This document shows, one piece after another, positions 17,308 to 27,113 of a stretch of 64,000 bases of DNA. A program made the translations under genes and the position numbers. Origin of the DNA: Thiodiazotropha sp040791665 (GTDB lineage Bacteria; Pseudomonadota; Gammaproteobacteria; Chromatiales; Chromatiaceae); the NCBI GenBank assembly GCA_040791665.1, contig JBFNNX010000010.1:186001-250000 (forward strand), given 5' to 3'. The notes below the pieces were generated by a model. That model made no database searches. It saw nothing but the letters and a program-made list of their open reading frames with translations, and was not told the origin of the DNA. The number at the start of each line of letters is the position of its first letter. The first letter of the stretch is position 1.

Positions 17308-19548
17308 TCAGTGGAACCGCTTTGCGCACTTATCCGCAGACATAGGTCTTCCATAGCGATAGCCCTGAGCCATACGATAGTCAGATAGAATCAAGTAGGT
17401 TTCCTGTTCGGGAGTCTCGACACCTTCCGCGAGCACTTCGATTCCCAAGCGATGTCCGAGATCCTGGACTGTTTGAATGATCGCCTGATTTGCCGAGTCA
17501 GTGGTAAGGTTCTCTAAAAAAATCTTGTCTAACTTCAATCTGTCTATCGGCAGCTGTTTCAAACGTGCCAGGGAAGAGTGTTCAATGCCGAAATCATCGA
17601 TAGCGATGGCAATTCCGAGTCCCTTCAGTTGCTGCAGGATCTCAGCGGCAAGTTCAATTTGGCCGGAGTAAAAATTTTCGGTAATTTCAAGTATCAACCA
17701 CTCTCCCTTGCAATCGGTCTCTTTGAGCATCCTCTGAATCGAACCGACAAAATCCTTGTGCAATAATTCACTGGCGGAAATGTTTACTGCCATCGGTGGT
17801 GGGATCAAGCCCGCGCTACGCCAAGACTGTATTTGTTTGCAGGCGTTCCGCAATACCCACTGACCGATCGGGAACACCAAACCCACATCCTCAGCCAAAT
17901 CTAAAAAATGGGTAGGCGATACTAGTTCCCGGCCCTCTTTATTCCAGCGCAGCAAGGCTTCTACGCCGATCAGTTTTTTGGTATGCAGTTCGTACTGCGG
18001 CTGATAGAGTAAGACAAAATCATCATCATTGACCGCGCTTTGTAGTGCGGTAATCGTATTCAACCGTTCTTGTATCAACAGTGTCATGCTAGGGTCGTAT
18101 AGTTGATAACTGTTCTGGGATTGCCGTTTCGCACGGTACATGGCGGTATCGGCGCTCTGCAACAATAGCTTGCCAGTCCGGCCATCATTGGGGAAAAGAC
18201 TGATACCGATACTGACGGAGGGGTGGAGGCGTTTACCCTGAATGATCACCATCTGGCGTACAGATTCAATGATGTGATCCGCCACCAATGTGGCATCGTC
18301 CGGGCGCCTGATATCCGCCAGCAGGATCACGAACTCATCCCCGCTGATGCGGGAGACCACATCCCCCTTGCGAACCGCCCCGAGCAGACGTTGGGCAATG
18401 ACTTCGAGGAGTGTATCACCTGCATCGTGGCCCAGGCTGTCGTTCACTTCCTTGAAACGATCCAAGTCGAGAAACAGCAGGGCGAGCATGGAATGGGTTC
18501 TGGCGGCTCGGGAGACCGCCTGATCCAGCAGCCGGTTGAACATAAATCTGTTGGGTAATTGCGTCAGTGTGTCCTTTTCGGCAAGTTGTTGCAGTTGATG
18601 TTTATTACTCTGCAATTCATCCAACAACACCAGATGGTCAGTGAGGTCTCTATAGGTGATGATGATTCCCGTATTGTTATTACGGCCATCTGACAACGGG
18701 CTTGCCTGAAGCTCCATGCGCAACAGATTATTTTTACCCTGAGGTATATTGTGGATGCTTTTTACCGGTCTGTTGTTGGTGATCACATCTCGTATCAATG
18801 ATGCAGGGGGAAGAATATAGCTCTGAAACTCCGTTTCCTCCATACCATGATTGGACAGGGCGAGTTTTCGTGCGGCCTGGTTGTGCAAAACCATTTTTCT
18901 GTCCATGGTATAGACATACAGGGGGTCTGCGACACCATCAATGATTGATTGCAGATTCGACTCATTTTTGCGTAATGTCCGCAGGAAATTTTCTATCAAT
19001 AACCAGGCAAACAGCACAATCAAAGTTACAATAACACCGGACCACCAGAGCTTTTCCCGGAAATCATCTTTCAGTGCCGTAAGAAAGTTCCGGTTGACGT
19101 GGATTCGTGCGATACCAACCGGTTTACCTGTCTGTTCATTCAACAGGGAGACTTCTGAAACAAGGCAGTTCTCGCAGTTTGACAAACCACGAGTCAGTTC
19201 GAGCGGATCGAATTCCCTGGCTGCAGTCGTATGTTCGATGCTGACCTCTATGCGTTGCACTATCGGCGTTTGCGTTGCGGGATCTTGCAGCTGGAGTATC
19301 GTATCCATTGCCTGCTCCAATTCCTGCGAATCGAATTGTGTTTTGTTGCTTAAAAATCTAGCCAGGATTCCGGCCTGGGCTTGTGCCAGTGTATTGGTTT
19401 GGGCAGTCAATCTGGGCTCCAGACTGAATTGCCAATACGCTGTGATCAACAGGTTTAAGAGGATCGCCAGGGTTATGAATATGACTGCAAGCACATGGCT
19501 GTGGGCCAGCATATCAAGATGAACTCTTAGGTGCTGACTTCTATTCAT
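17308..19548 (-). CDS. Membrane PAS-GGDEF-EAL cyclic-di-GMP protein
   Basis: About 746 residues. Two membrane segments (near residues 20-40 and 170-192) flank a periplasmic region containing two Cys (NCENCLVSE). A PAS domain, a GGDEF domain and an EAL domain follow. The GGDEF motif reads SGDEF with an intact inhibitory site (RKGD five residues before), so cyclase activity is possible but altered. The EAL domain keeps EALLRW, NISAS, LEITE and AEGVET, with an unusual loop DDFGIEHSSL instead of DDFGTGYSSL. I chose the ATG at 19548; a TTG at 19560 would add four residues. Confidence 0.87.
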   Translation of the reverse strand: MNRSQHLRVHLDMLAHSHVLAVIFITLAILLNLLITAYWQFSLEPRLTAQTNTLAQAQAGILARFLSNKTQFDSQELEQAMDTILQLQDPATQTPIVQRIEVSIEHTTAAREFDPLELTRGLSNCENCLVSEVSLLNEQTGKPVGIARIHVNRNFLTALKDDFREKLWWSGVIVTLIVLFAWLLIENFLRTLRKNESNLQSIIDGVADPLYVYTMDRKMVLHNQAARKLALSNHGMEETEFQSYILPPASLIRDVITNNRPVKSIHNIPQGKNNLLRMELQASPLSDGRNNNTGIIITYRDLTDHLVLLDELQSNKHQLQQLAEKDTLTQLPNRFMFNRLLDQAVSRAARTHSMLALLFLDLDRFKEVNDSLGHDAGDTLLEVIAQRLLGAVRKGDVVSRISGDEFVILLADIRRPDDATLVADHIIESVRQMVIIQGKRLHPSVSIGISLFPNDGRTGKLLLQSADTAMYRAKRQSQNSYQLYDPSMTLLIQERLNTITALQSAVNDDDFVLLYQPQYELHTKKLIGVEALLRWNKEGRELVSPTHFLDLAEDVGLVFPIGQWVLRNACKQIQSWRSAGLIPPPMAVNISASELLHKDFVGSIQRMLKETDCKGEWLILEITENFYSGQIELAAEILQQLKGLGIAIAIDDFGIEHSSLARLKQLPIDRLKLDKIFLENLTTDSANQAIIQTVQDLGHRLGIEVLAEGVETPEQETYLILSDYRMAQGYRYGRPMSADKCAKRFH

Positions 19549-19575
19549 ATTGGGAAACAACTAGGCTGAAACAAC

Positions 19576-19818
19576 TTAACCGTCCCTGAGATGGGGAAGT
19601 GGAATGTGACGCAGGTCACGTTTTACTGCATCCTGCGAAACATCGGTTTTGCCCTGTTCCATACGGAAGAGCTGCGAAGCGACTCTGGATGAGTTTCGGG
19701 CAAGCCAAGCTTTGATTGTTGGATTATGAGGATAAGCTGTACGCGTAGCGCGCCGCCGACCGTAGAGCCATGGTCGCAATAAAAATGACTTTGCGCAATT
19801 ACTGCAGGTTGGAGACAT
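19576..19818 (-). CDS. Possible small basic protein, unsupported
   Basis: An 80-residue frame starts MSPTCSNCAKSF and is rich in Arg and Pro. AAGGAA lies just before the ATG. It resembles no family I know and may be a chance frame in the 460-base gap between the GGDEF/EAL and Pit genes. Confidence 0.2.
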   Translation of the reverse strand: MSPTCSNCAKSFLLRPWLYGRRRATRTAYPHNPTIKAWLARNSSRVASQLFRMEQGKTDVSQDAVKRDLRHIPLPHLRDG

Positions 19819-20011
19819 AATTCCTTTTGGCTTTATATGGTTCCGCCTAAATACCGCGTTTTTACTATGTCTGCCACTTTTTTACAAATCAATGAGTTTT
19901 ATGGGATTTTTGATCACATCATACTGTCGATACGGGATTGGCGTCGCTTGGTTGATAAAAAAACCAAGTAAATTACTGGAGATAAGTAGGGAATGTTGCG
20001 GCGGTAACCGC

Positions 20012-21535
20012 TCAATCGATCAGCAAATAGATCGAAGAGGCGAAGAAGCCTGCTATAGGGAGAGTAACAACCCACGCCAAAACTATGCGTATAAAGGTGG
20101 AGCGTTTGACGATTTCATAGCGGTAGAGTTTTTGTAGCGAGGCTCGCTTCTTCTTGCTCAGTTTCAACGTGTTGTCCGAGGCATCCAAATCCGCCAGAAG
20201 ACGACCTTTTTCATTGAAACTTGCCCGATCGAATTGCTGGATAAAGGCCTCAACCTGAGCTTCATCCTTGCTTTGATGATGATGCCTGAGGGTATCCAAG
20301 AGAATGGCATAGTTTGTCTTTAATATTTCGCGTAAAAAACCGATACCGAAAACTGCGCCGACTGCGGTATGCGTACTGCTCACAGGAAGGCCGAACTGGC
20401 TTGCAAACAACACCGTTATGGTGACGGAAGTGACAATACAGAATGCCCTCACCTGGTCGAGCTCGGTGATCTCGCTACCGATCGTCCGGATAAGGCGCTT
20501 TCCGTATAAAATCAATCCCAGGGGTATGCCAACAGCCCCGATCGACAAACCCCACAGCGAGAGATCCGGAAGTGCGTTCTGGCTGTCTATCAGCGCCTCT
20601 TTGATCGCAATAACGGGGCCAATGGCGTTGGCAACATCATTCGAACCGTGGGCGAAACTGAGCAGGCCGGCACCGAATAAGAGGGGGATATTGAACAGTC
20701 GATTGACTGCAGATTTGGTATTGGGAAGTATGTCGGTACGCTGCACGATATTGGGTTTTATCACCATGTAAACGCCCAAGCCTATGGCAAAGCCACAAAT
20801 CAGAGCAGTCAAAAAATCGACTCGCCAACTCGCTTTGACACCTTTGACCATCAGGTAAGTGGTGAAACTCCAAGCCATGAGACCCACGAGCAGCGGCAAC
20901 ATCCTTCCAGCGGCCCGTGACATCTTCTCCTGGTAAGTGATCGTACGCTTGATTAGATAGAGCAGGAGCGCAGCGATGATTCCACCCAGTATCGGTGAGA
21001 AAAACCAGCTGACGGTTATAGAGGCCAAGGTGTGCCAATTGACGGCAGAAATCCCGCCAACCGTTATTCCCGCTCCCAGGACGCCGCCCACAATGGTGTG
21101 TGTTGTGGAGACAGGTGTGCCCGTGTATGTGGCTAAATTCAGCCAGATGACTGTGGCTATCATGGCGGAAAACATAACCCGTGTAATCGTTTCCGCATCG
21201 CTGAATTGATTAGGATCTACTATTCCTTGCTTTATGGTGCTGATCACCTCGTCGCCCGCAAGAAATGCCCCGGCTGCTTCGAACAATGCAGCGAACAACA
21301 TGGCTCCGGTCATGCCGATCACAGCCGATCCCACCAAGGGGCCGATATTGTTGCCTGCATCGTTGGCACCGATGTTCAGGGCCAGATAGCCGCCGAGAAT
21401 GGCGGCCAACATCATCATTAAACTGCTGTCGACGGTGCTGTAGATAAAGTGATAACTGGCACCGATGGCGATCAGAAAGAGTAATGCGAGCGCATGATTC
21501 GCTCTATAGACAGCAGCGTTGTGTGCTTTCCACAT
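20012..21535 (-). CDS. Pit-family inorganic phosphate transporter
   Basis: 507 residues with about ten membrane segments. The duplicated Pit signatures are present: GANDAGNNIGPLVGSAVIG in the first half and FAHGSNDVANAIGPV in the second, plus STTHTIVGGVLGAGI and SSTHTAVGAVFGIGF. Pit carriers import phosphate with a cation across the inner membrane. A hydrophilic loop and C-terminal coiled segment (about residues 400 to 460) precede a final membrane helix. It lies 38 bases downstream of the DUF2959 gene on the same strand, so the pair is likely co-transcribed. Confidence 0.9.
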   Translation of the reverse strand: MWKAHNAAVYRANHALALLFLIAIGASYHFIYSTVDSSLMMMLAAILGGYLALNIGANDAGNNIGPLVGSAVIGMTGAMLFAALFEAAGAFLAGDEVISTIKQGIVDPNQFSDAETITRVMFSAMIATVIWLNLATYTGTPVSTTHTIVGGVLGAGITVGGISAVNWHTLASITVSWFFSPILGGIIAALLLYLIKRTITYQEKMSRAAGRMLPLLVGLMAWSFTTYLMVKGVKASWRVDFLTALICGFAIGLGVYMVIKPNIVQRTDILPNTKSAVNRLFNIPLLFGAGLLSFAHGSNDVANAIGPVIAIKEALIDSQNALPDLSLWGLSIGAVGIPLGLILYGKRLIRTIGSEITELDQVRAFCIVTSVTITVLFASQFGLPVSSTHTAVGAVFGIGFLREILKTNYAILLDTLRHHHQSKDEAQVEAFIQQFDRASFNEKGRLLADLDASDNTLKLSKKKRASLQKLYRYEIVKRSTFIRIVLAWVVTLPIAGFFASSIYLLID

Positions 21536-21573
21536 CTATTGATTTGTCTGATCGTTATGTGATTTTCTTATCG

Positions 21574-22221
21574 CTAGGAGCTCTGCATACCGCGAATGAA
21601 TTCGTCGGATTGTTTAATCGACTGATTCATCCGATTGATCAGGTTATTGATATCGGCCTTGAGATTGCCGAATTCACCGCGCAGGGATCCGATCGCCTGG
21701 GCATTGAGGTTGTGTTTCAGAAACAGCACATTGTCACGGAAAGTGTTGATTACGGGCTGCATGCTGCGTTCAGCCCTTTTCATCGAGCCGAGCATGGTCT
21801 GGTAGCGCTGTTTGGTCTGTTTAAGTTTCTTGGCGCTGCTGGCTTTCAGGCTTTTGTTCTCATACAGGTCCAGCTCTTCCTGCCACTCTTCGAACAGGTC
21901 TTCGGCCACCGATTCCACCTTGTTTATGCGTTCCGTAACCTCTGCCGCCGCCGCTTCGCTGGCTTCAAATTCGTGATTGAGGCTATCGTAGGCCCGTTTC
22001 AGATCGCTCTCCTCCAGATTGATGACAGATGCAAATTGATCCAGTGCCGACTGAAACTGCTCCTGCGCCTCAGCCTGGGCGTCGCGTGCGGATTCGACCC
22101 GGTCGACCATGATGTCGCGTTTGTGAATGCCGACCTTTTCCATGGTGTCGTAGTAAACGCTCGAGCAACCGGAAACAAGCAGTATCAGACCCCATAAAGT
22201 GTAAAGGCGTATTGAGAGCAT
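21574..22221 (-). CDS. DUF2959 coiled-coil lipoprotein
   Basis: 215 residues. A short lipoprotein signal ends in LVSGC (Cys about 19). The rest is almost all helical and rich in Glu, Gln and Lys, with VGIHKRDIMVDRVESARDAQ, the hallmark of DUF2959. The family has no settled function; a coiled-coil periplasmic lipoprotein is what the sequence shows. Upstream is a 248-base gap with the divergent DMT permease, and downstream the Pit gene. Confidence 0.8.
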   Translation of the reverse strand: MLSIRLYTLWGLILLVSGCSSVYYDTMEKVGIHKRDIMVDRVESARDAQAEAQEQFQSALDQFASVINLEESDLKRAYDSLNHEFEASEAAAAEVTERINKVESVAEDLFEEWQEELDLYENKSLKASSAKKLKQTKQRYQTMLGSMKRAERSMQPVINTFRDNVLFLKHNLNAQAIGSLRGEFGNLKADINNLINRMNQSIKQSDEFIRGMQSS

Positions 22222-22469
22222 GTGAACAATTCCCCGAGTAATCTGTTAGATTGTTCAATTCTGCCATAGAGTGATCGGCGATTGCGATATTTGGATTTGT
22301 CAACATTTATTGCCCGTCACTGCCAATGGTCCCTGGGGCAGTGGATCTAAGGGTACAGGGGGTTGCGTCAGCAATACGAATATTCAGGTATCTCAATGGT
22401 TGTTGTGAGTAGAAAAGGATTGTATGCGGAGCGGAGCGGTTAACAGCGAGGATCAAGGTAGGTAGAGAC

Positions 22470-23357
22470 ATGCTGTATAGGCAAAATCTCCTGTTGGGAG
22501 CGCTCTTCATACTGTTGTCGGAGCTGATGTTCGCCTCGATGGGGGCGTCGGTAAAATATGTGACACAAACATTGCCCAGTGATATGGCAGTATTTATGCG
22601 TAATCTGTTCGGACTGGCCTTGTTGATGCCACTGGTCTGGAGCAACGGATGGGTCAGTCTGCGTACCGAGATCATCCATCTGCACCTGTTGCGCTCGGTC
22701 GCCGGTGTTTCTGCGATGTACTGTTTTTTCTATGCCTTGGCCAACCTGCCACTGGCTGACGGCATGTTATTGAAAATGACATCGCCGCTCTTTATGCCGC
22801 TTATCGCCTGGTTCTGGCTCAGCGAACCCCTGCGTCAAAGGATCCTGCTGGCCATAGGCATCGGTTTTGTCGGCGTGATACTGGTGCTCAATCCGGAGGG
22901 TCAGTTCAATCATATCGCACTGATCGGTCTGCTGGGAGGCGGATTTGCCTCCCTGGCCAAAGTGACGCTCAGACGCCTTGGACGCAGTGAACCCTCAGTA
23001 CGAGTGGTATTCTATTTTGCGCTGCTAAGCAGCCTGATTTCATCGATCCCCATGTTCTGGGGCTGGCGGCAGCCGACCGCGGCCGAATGGGGCTGGTTGG
23101 CCTTGATCGGTCTATTGGGCACCCTGGGTCAGTTGATGCTGACTCGCGGTTATGCGATCGCATCCGCGGCCACGGTAAGCCCCATGACCTACACATCCGT
23201 ATTATTCGGTGCCGGATATGGGTATCTCTTCTGGCATGAGACCTTGACCGGGCAGTTCATTGCAGGGGCGTTGCTGATCGCCGCGGCAGGCCTCCTGGCA
23301 ATAGGTTTTCGTGAGCGTATCGATGACACCCTGGTGAGTGACCCGACCCGGCCCTAG
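22470..23357 (+). CDS. DMT-superfamily (EamA) permease
   Basis: 295 residues with ten hydrophobic segments arranged as two EamA repeats (FILLSELMFASMGASVKYV in the first, LIGLLGGGFASLAKVTLRRLG in the second). Members export or import metabolites such as amino acids or nucleotides. The substrate cannot be read from the sequence. AGGTAGG precedes the ATG. A palindromic repeat follows its stop. Confidence 0.8.
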   Translation: MLYRQNLLLGALFILLSELMFASMGASVKYVTQTLPSDMAVFMRNLFGLALLMPLVWSNGWVSLRTEIIHLHLLRSVAGVSAMYCFFYALANLPLADGMLLKMTSPLFMPLIAWFWLSEPLRQRILLAIGIGFVGVILVLNPEGQFNHIALIGLLGGGFASLAKVTLRRLGRSEPSVRVVFYFALLSSLISSIPMFWGWRQPTAAEWGWLALIGLLGTLGQLMLTRGYAIASAATVSPMTYTSVLFGAGYGYLFWHETLTGQFIAGALLIAAAGLLAIGFRERIDDTLVSDPTRP

Positions 23358-23398
23358 CATAGGACACTACACTCGTGTTCCAGGCCTTTGTATGAGTT

Positions 23399-23558
23399 AG
23401 CCGCGAATGAACGCCAATCACGGCACAATTAGCACGAAATAGTATGAGTGATTGAGAGGTTATCGCCTGCATTCCCACGCAGGAATGAGATGTTTACGAT
23501 TCAACCGGAGTGATATCCATTTGCGTTTGTTTGCGGTGATTGGCGTTCGTTCGCGGCT
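23399..23558. repeat. MITE-like element with 26-bp inverted ends
   Basis: The left arm (23399-23424) and right arm (23533-23558) are inverted copies matching at 24 of 26 positions, with core GAACGCCAATCA. The interior holds a smaller hairpin around ATTCCCACGCAGGAAT. It sits between the DMT permease and the dGTPase gene. No transposase is encoded, so this is a non-autonomous or REP-type element. Confidence 0.85.
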
Positions 23559-23606
23559 TGCTGCTTTAAGGCTGTTTCCTAACGGACACTAGGTTAGAAT
23601 GGCCGC

Positions 23607-24968
23607 ATGTCGATGAACTGGACTCAACTACTCTCTCACAAGCGCCTGGGGTCGAGTGATCACTCGACTGCCAGTTCCACACGCACCGATTTTCAGCGTG
23701 ATCTGGACAGGATCGTCTTCTCTTCGGCGTTCAGGCGCATGCAGGATAAGACGCAGATCTTTCCCCTCTCGAAAATCGACTATGTCCGTACCCGCTTGAC
23801 CCACAGTCTTGAGTCTTCCAGTGTTGGCCGGTCCCTGGGTACCCTGGTTGGGGAACAGATCATCGCCCGTCACAGGCTCAAGGAGAACGAGGCCTCGGAT
23901 TTTGGCGATATTTGTGCGGCTGCATGTCTGGCTCACGATATCGGTAATCCTCCGTTCGGCCATTCCGGCGAAGATGCAATCCGGCACTGGGCGGAGAATG
24001 GCGAATACGGCAAACAGCGTGTTGCCGTATTGCAGGGCAGCCAGCGTGAGGACTTCCTCAATTTTGAGGGCAACTCGCAAGGCTTTCGTGTCTTAACCCG
24101 GCTGCAGAACAGGGATAATCCCGGTGGACTGCAACTGACTTGTGCCACGCTTGCGGCGTTTACCAAGTATCCCCGTGAGTCATGTATCGGAAATGGACGC
24201 TTCAAGGGTGTCAGTGCGAAAAAGCCGGGTTTTACAGCTGAGGACCAGGATCTCTTCGGAGAGGTTTCCGAGACAGTGGGATTGTTGCGCCGGGATCCGG
24301 TGTTGGCCATTTGGCATCGGCATCCACTGGCGTTTCTGGTGGAGGCGGCGGACGATATCTGTTATCGGGTCATCGATATCGAAGATGGCTATCGCCTGGG
24401 GCATCTCAGTTTTTACGAGGCGATGGAGCTGTTCAGTGCTGTATTGCCTGATTCGCCCGCACGACACAAACGCCTAAACCGTATAACAGGGGATAAAGAG
24501 AAGATCGAGTTTTTACGGGCCAAGGTGATCAGCCAGGCGATTAGCGAGATGCTGCACTGCTTTCTCGATCATGAAGAGGCGATTCTTGCAGGCCGGTTCG
24601 ATCAGCCGCTGATGAGTCAGATTCCTCACCGAACCGAGATGGAACGCCTGATTGAGGTTGCCCATGAAAAGATCTATATCGCTCCGGAGGTGATAGAGAT
24701 AGAGACCGCCGGCTTTCAGGTGATCAGTGAACTGTTGGAGCGTTTTATCCCCATCATTGATGATGTGGCGGCCCACGGGGAACGTGCCAGCCCACGCAGC
24801 CAGATGATGATTCGACTGATTCCGGAGCAGTTCATCAGCCCCCATGGTCAGCCGGCCAAGGACGCCTACACACGTTTATTACGCCTGACCGACTTTGTCT
24901 CTGGCATGACCGATTCCTATGCGGTTTCGTTGTATAAGAAGGTAACGGGCATCTCCCTGCCGGGGTGA
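23607..24968 (+). CDS. dgt: Deoxyguanosinetriphosphate triphosphohydrolase
   Basis: 453 residues. The HD-domain metal ligands are visible: RTRLTHSLE (His66) and CLAHDIGNPPFGHSGED (His110, Asp111). The N-terminal RTDFQRDLDRIVFSSAFRRMQDKTQ is the family signature. Dgt enzymes split dGTP or other dNTPs into nucleoside and tripolyphosphate and help set dNTP pools; substrate preference varies across the family. The gene starts with ATGTCGATG and no strong ribosome binding site, so the second ATG is also possible. It converges with the sensor kinase gene 21 bases further on. Confidence 0.9.
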   Translation: MSMNWTQLLSHKRLGSSDHSTASSTRTDFQRDLDRIVFSSAFRRMQDKTQIFPLSKIDYVRTRLTHSLESSSVGRSLGTLVGEQIIARHRLKENEASDFGDICAAACLAHDIGNPPFGHSGEDAIRHWAENGEYGKQRVAVLQGSQREDFLNFEGNSQGFRVLTRLQNRDNPGGLQLTCATLAAFTKYPRESCIGNGRFKGVSAKKPGFTAEDQDLFGEVSETVGLLRRDPVLAIWHRHPLAFLVEAADDICYRVIDIEDGYRLGHLSFYEAMELFSAVLPDSPARHKRLNRITGDKEKIEFLRAKVISQAISEMLHCFLDHEEAILAGRFDQPLMSQIPHRTEMERLIEVAHEKIYIAPEVIEIETAGFQVISELLERFIPIIDDVAAHGERASPRSQMMIRLIPEQFISPHGQPAKDAYTRLLRLTDFVSGMTDSYAVSLYKKVTGISLPG

Positions 24969-24989
24969 TACACATGCCTGTCGAGCACC

Positions 24990-26321
24990 TTATATGCCGG
25001 GTTCCGATGCCGATCCGGCGTAGCCCTTGTCAAGGGGCAGGGTAATGATGACCCGGGTTCCCACGCCCTGTTCGCTCTCGATATGCAAGCTTCCTCGATG
25101 TGCCTCTACGATGACTCGGCAGAGATAGAGTCCCAGGCCATACCCACCGGTCTCCCGTTGACGCGCCTTGTCGACCCTGTAAAAGGGCTCTGTGAGATGT
25201 GAGAGGTGTTCCTTCGGGATTCCTTCCCCCTGGTCCATTACCCTGACTTGCCATGCCTGGCCGCTGATCCGGCTCTCGATCTGTACCGGTTCCCCGGATT
25301 CAGCTGTATGTCTCAAGGCATTTTCCAGCAGGTTTTTTATCAGCAGACGAATACGCGCCGGATCCAGTTGTATCGAGACGCCGTCGTTTTCGTGTTTGCA
25401 GCTAACGGTTGAAGAGGAGAAGTGCTGCTGAATGACGGAATCGATGAGCCGGCCGGGATCGACAGGCTGTAGATCGAGTTTGGCATGCCTGCTTCCGAGG
25501 CGTTCAGTCTCCAACAATTCAGTAAGTTGCTGCTCCAGCAGCTGCAAGTCAGCAATAATTCTGTCGCGAGGTTCACTCACCTGCATCAATTCAGCATTCA
25601 GGCGTGCACGAGTCAGTGGCGAGCGAAGCTCGTGGCTGATGGCCAATAGCAGTTGACGCTTTGCCTCCATCATCGCCTCGATCTCGTCGGCCATGGTATT
25701 GATTCTGTCGGCCAGATCTCCCAGTTCATCCCGGCGTTTGATGTCGATACGGTGGTCGAGCTCGCCGGAGCCGAATCTGGCCACACTCCGGCCTATATCC
25801 TGTAACGGTTGAAAGAGACGTTTTACCAGGTGGTAGGTGAGGGCAATGAGAAGCAATACGGTAACAATCGTCACTCCGATTACCAGAGCCAGCGAGCCGC
25901 TGTCCAGCCGATCCCGGGTCATTAGCAGAATAGTGCTATCGTTATCCTGCAGACGCAGCATAAAACGATGCTCGTCATGATTGATTCCGACCAGTCGACC
26001 GGCGCTGAGGCGGTGGGAATGGAACGTCAATCTCTCTGTCTTGACGATTTCGCCATTGTTGGACCAGGCTTGACCCTTCGTTTGGATCTGAATATCGATT
26101 TGCAGACGTTCCGCCAGTTTTTCTGCGGCTGTAGTATCGGGTGGGGAACCGATCTCTTTTACCAGGTGTTCGATATATTCCGACAGATGGGGTTCAGCCA
26201 GGGAACGAAACTCTCCCTGGATGCCGTAACGGAAGCCGGTTCGTACCGTCAGCGTGATCAAGATACTGACACAGATAAACAATAAGATCAGACGGCCACT
26301 GAGACTATGCCGCCTGTTCAT
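24990..26321 (-). CDS. CpxA-like sensor histidine kinase
   Basis: About 443 residues. Two membrane segments (near 11-30 and 155-178) flank a periplasmic domain of about 120 residues. HAMP, HisKA (AISHELRSPLTRARL), and HATPase with NLLENALRHT, DQGEGIP and GYGLGLYLC follow. I set the start at the ATG at 26321, because it overlaps the stop of the upstream regulator by four bases (ATGA). The longer frame to 26357 lies inside that gene. With the Spy/CpxP-like gene and the OmpR-type regulator, the context points to periplasmic protein-folding stress sensing. Confidence 0.85.
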   Translation of the reverse strand: MNRRHSLSGRLILLFICVSILITLTVRTGFRYGIQGEFRSLAEPHLSEYIEHLVKEIGSPPDTTAAEKLAERLQIDIQIQTKGQAWSNNGEIVKTERLTFHSHRLSAGRLVGINHDEHRFMLRLQDNDSTILLMTRDRLDSGSLALVIGVTIVTVLLLIALTYHLVKRLFQPLQDIGRSVARFGSGELDHRIDIKRRDELGDLADRINTMADEIEAMMEAKRQLLLAISHELRSPLTRARLNAELMQVSEPRDRIIADLQLLEQQLTELLETERLGSRHAKLDLQPVDPGRLIDSVIQQHFSSSTVSCKHENDGVSIQLDPARIRLLIKNLLENALRHTAESGEPVQIESRISGQAWQVRVMDQGEGIPKEHLSHLTEPFYRVDKARQRETGGYGLGLYLCRVIVEAHRGSLHIESEQGVGTRVIITLPLDKGYAGSASEPGI

Positions 26322-26995
26322 GTTGCAGGGCCCACCAGACGGTATCCGGTTCCCCACACAGTCTTGATGTAGTCAAGGGGTTTTAGTTTTTGACGCAGAC
26401 GGCTTACCAGGATATCAACGGAACGGGTATAGAGATCGGCCTCTATCCCTTTTACAGCAGTCAGGATCTCGTCTCGGCTGTAAGCCCGGCCGGGGTGTTG
26501 CGCCAGCAAGGCCAGCAATCGATACTCGAGGGTTGTGAGATTCAGGCTTCGCCCCTCGATAAAGGCATCCTGTCGCACCAAGTCGAGTCTTAGCGTGCCA
26601 AGAACGATCTCTTGCTCCGCATTCGGTTGTGAGCGACTGCGTTTCAGGATGTTTTGTATCCTCGCAACCAACTCCCTGGGTTCGAACGGTTTTGCCAGAT
26701 AATCATCCGCCCCGAGTTCCAGACCGACAACCCGATCCATCACCTCACCCCGGGCGGTCAGCATAAGAATAGGCAGGCTGCTCTGTTTTCGAATGGTACG
26801 ACACACATCAAAGCCATCCATTTCCGGTAGCATGATGTCGAGAATCACCAGATCCGGATTTGTATGCTCGATACGTTTCAAACCTTCAGAAGGGAGTGTG
26901 ACCGCTTCCAGCTCCAAATCATACAGGGAGAAGTACTCTTTCAGCGGCGCGGCCAGAGCCTGGTCATCATCGATCAGTAAGATGCGGGGCATCAC
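26318..26995 (-). CDS. CpxR-like OmpR-family response regulator
   Basis: 225 residues: a receiver (LLIDDDQ, phosphoacceptor context ILDIMLPEMDG, LAKPFEPREL) and a winged-helix DNA-binding domain ending VDILVSRLRQKLKPLDYIKTVWGTGYRLV. It is the partner of the kinase whose start overlaps its stop. The likely targets are its own operon and envelope-stress genes; a GTAAC-N5-GTAAC direct repeat upstream of the operon (27696-27710) is a candidate site. Confidence 0.87.
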   Translation of the reverse strand: MMPRILLIDDDQALAAPLKEYFSLYDLELEAVTLPSEGLKRIEHTNPDLVILDIMLPEMDGFDVCRTIRKQSSLPILMLTARGEVMDRVVGLELGADDYLAKPFEPRELVARIQNILKRSRSQPNAEQEIVLGTLRLDLVRQDAFIEGRSLNLTTLEYRLLALLAQHPGRAYSRDEILTAVKGIEADLYTRSVDILVSRLRQKLKPLDYIKTVWGTGYRLVGPAT

Positions 26996-27082
26996 TATAT
27001 CCAGTACTCAGTTGGTGGTTGGAAAAGGCTGAGAATAAATTCAGGGTTCCACTATTTGTGATAATCAAATTCGATTCAGTCT

Positions 27083-27105
27083 GCCTCCCCCTGTAGAGGG
27101 GAGGC
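27083..27105 (-). terminator. Hairpin between the CpxP/Spy-like gene and cpxR-like gene
   Basis: An exact 8-bp stem (GCCTCCCC and GGGGAGGC) with a seven-base loop lies just after the stop of the Spy-like gene. No clean T-run follows in the minus direction, so it may act as a partial terminator or an mRNA-stability hairpin that sets different levels of the two products. Confidence 0.6.
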
Positions 27106-27113
27106 ATATATAT

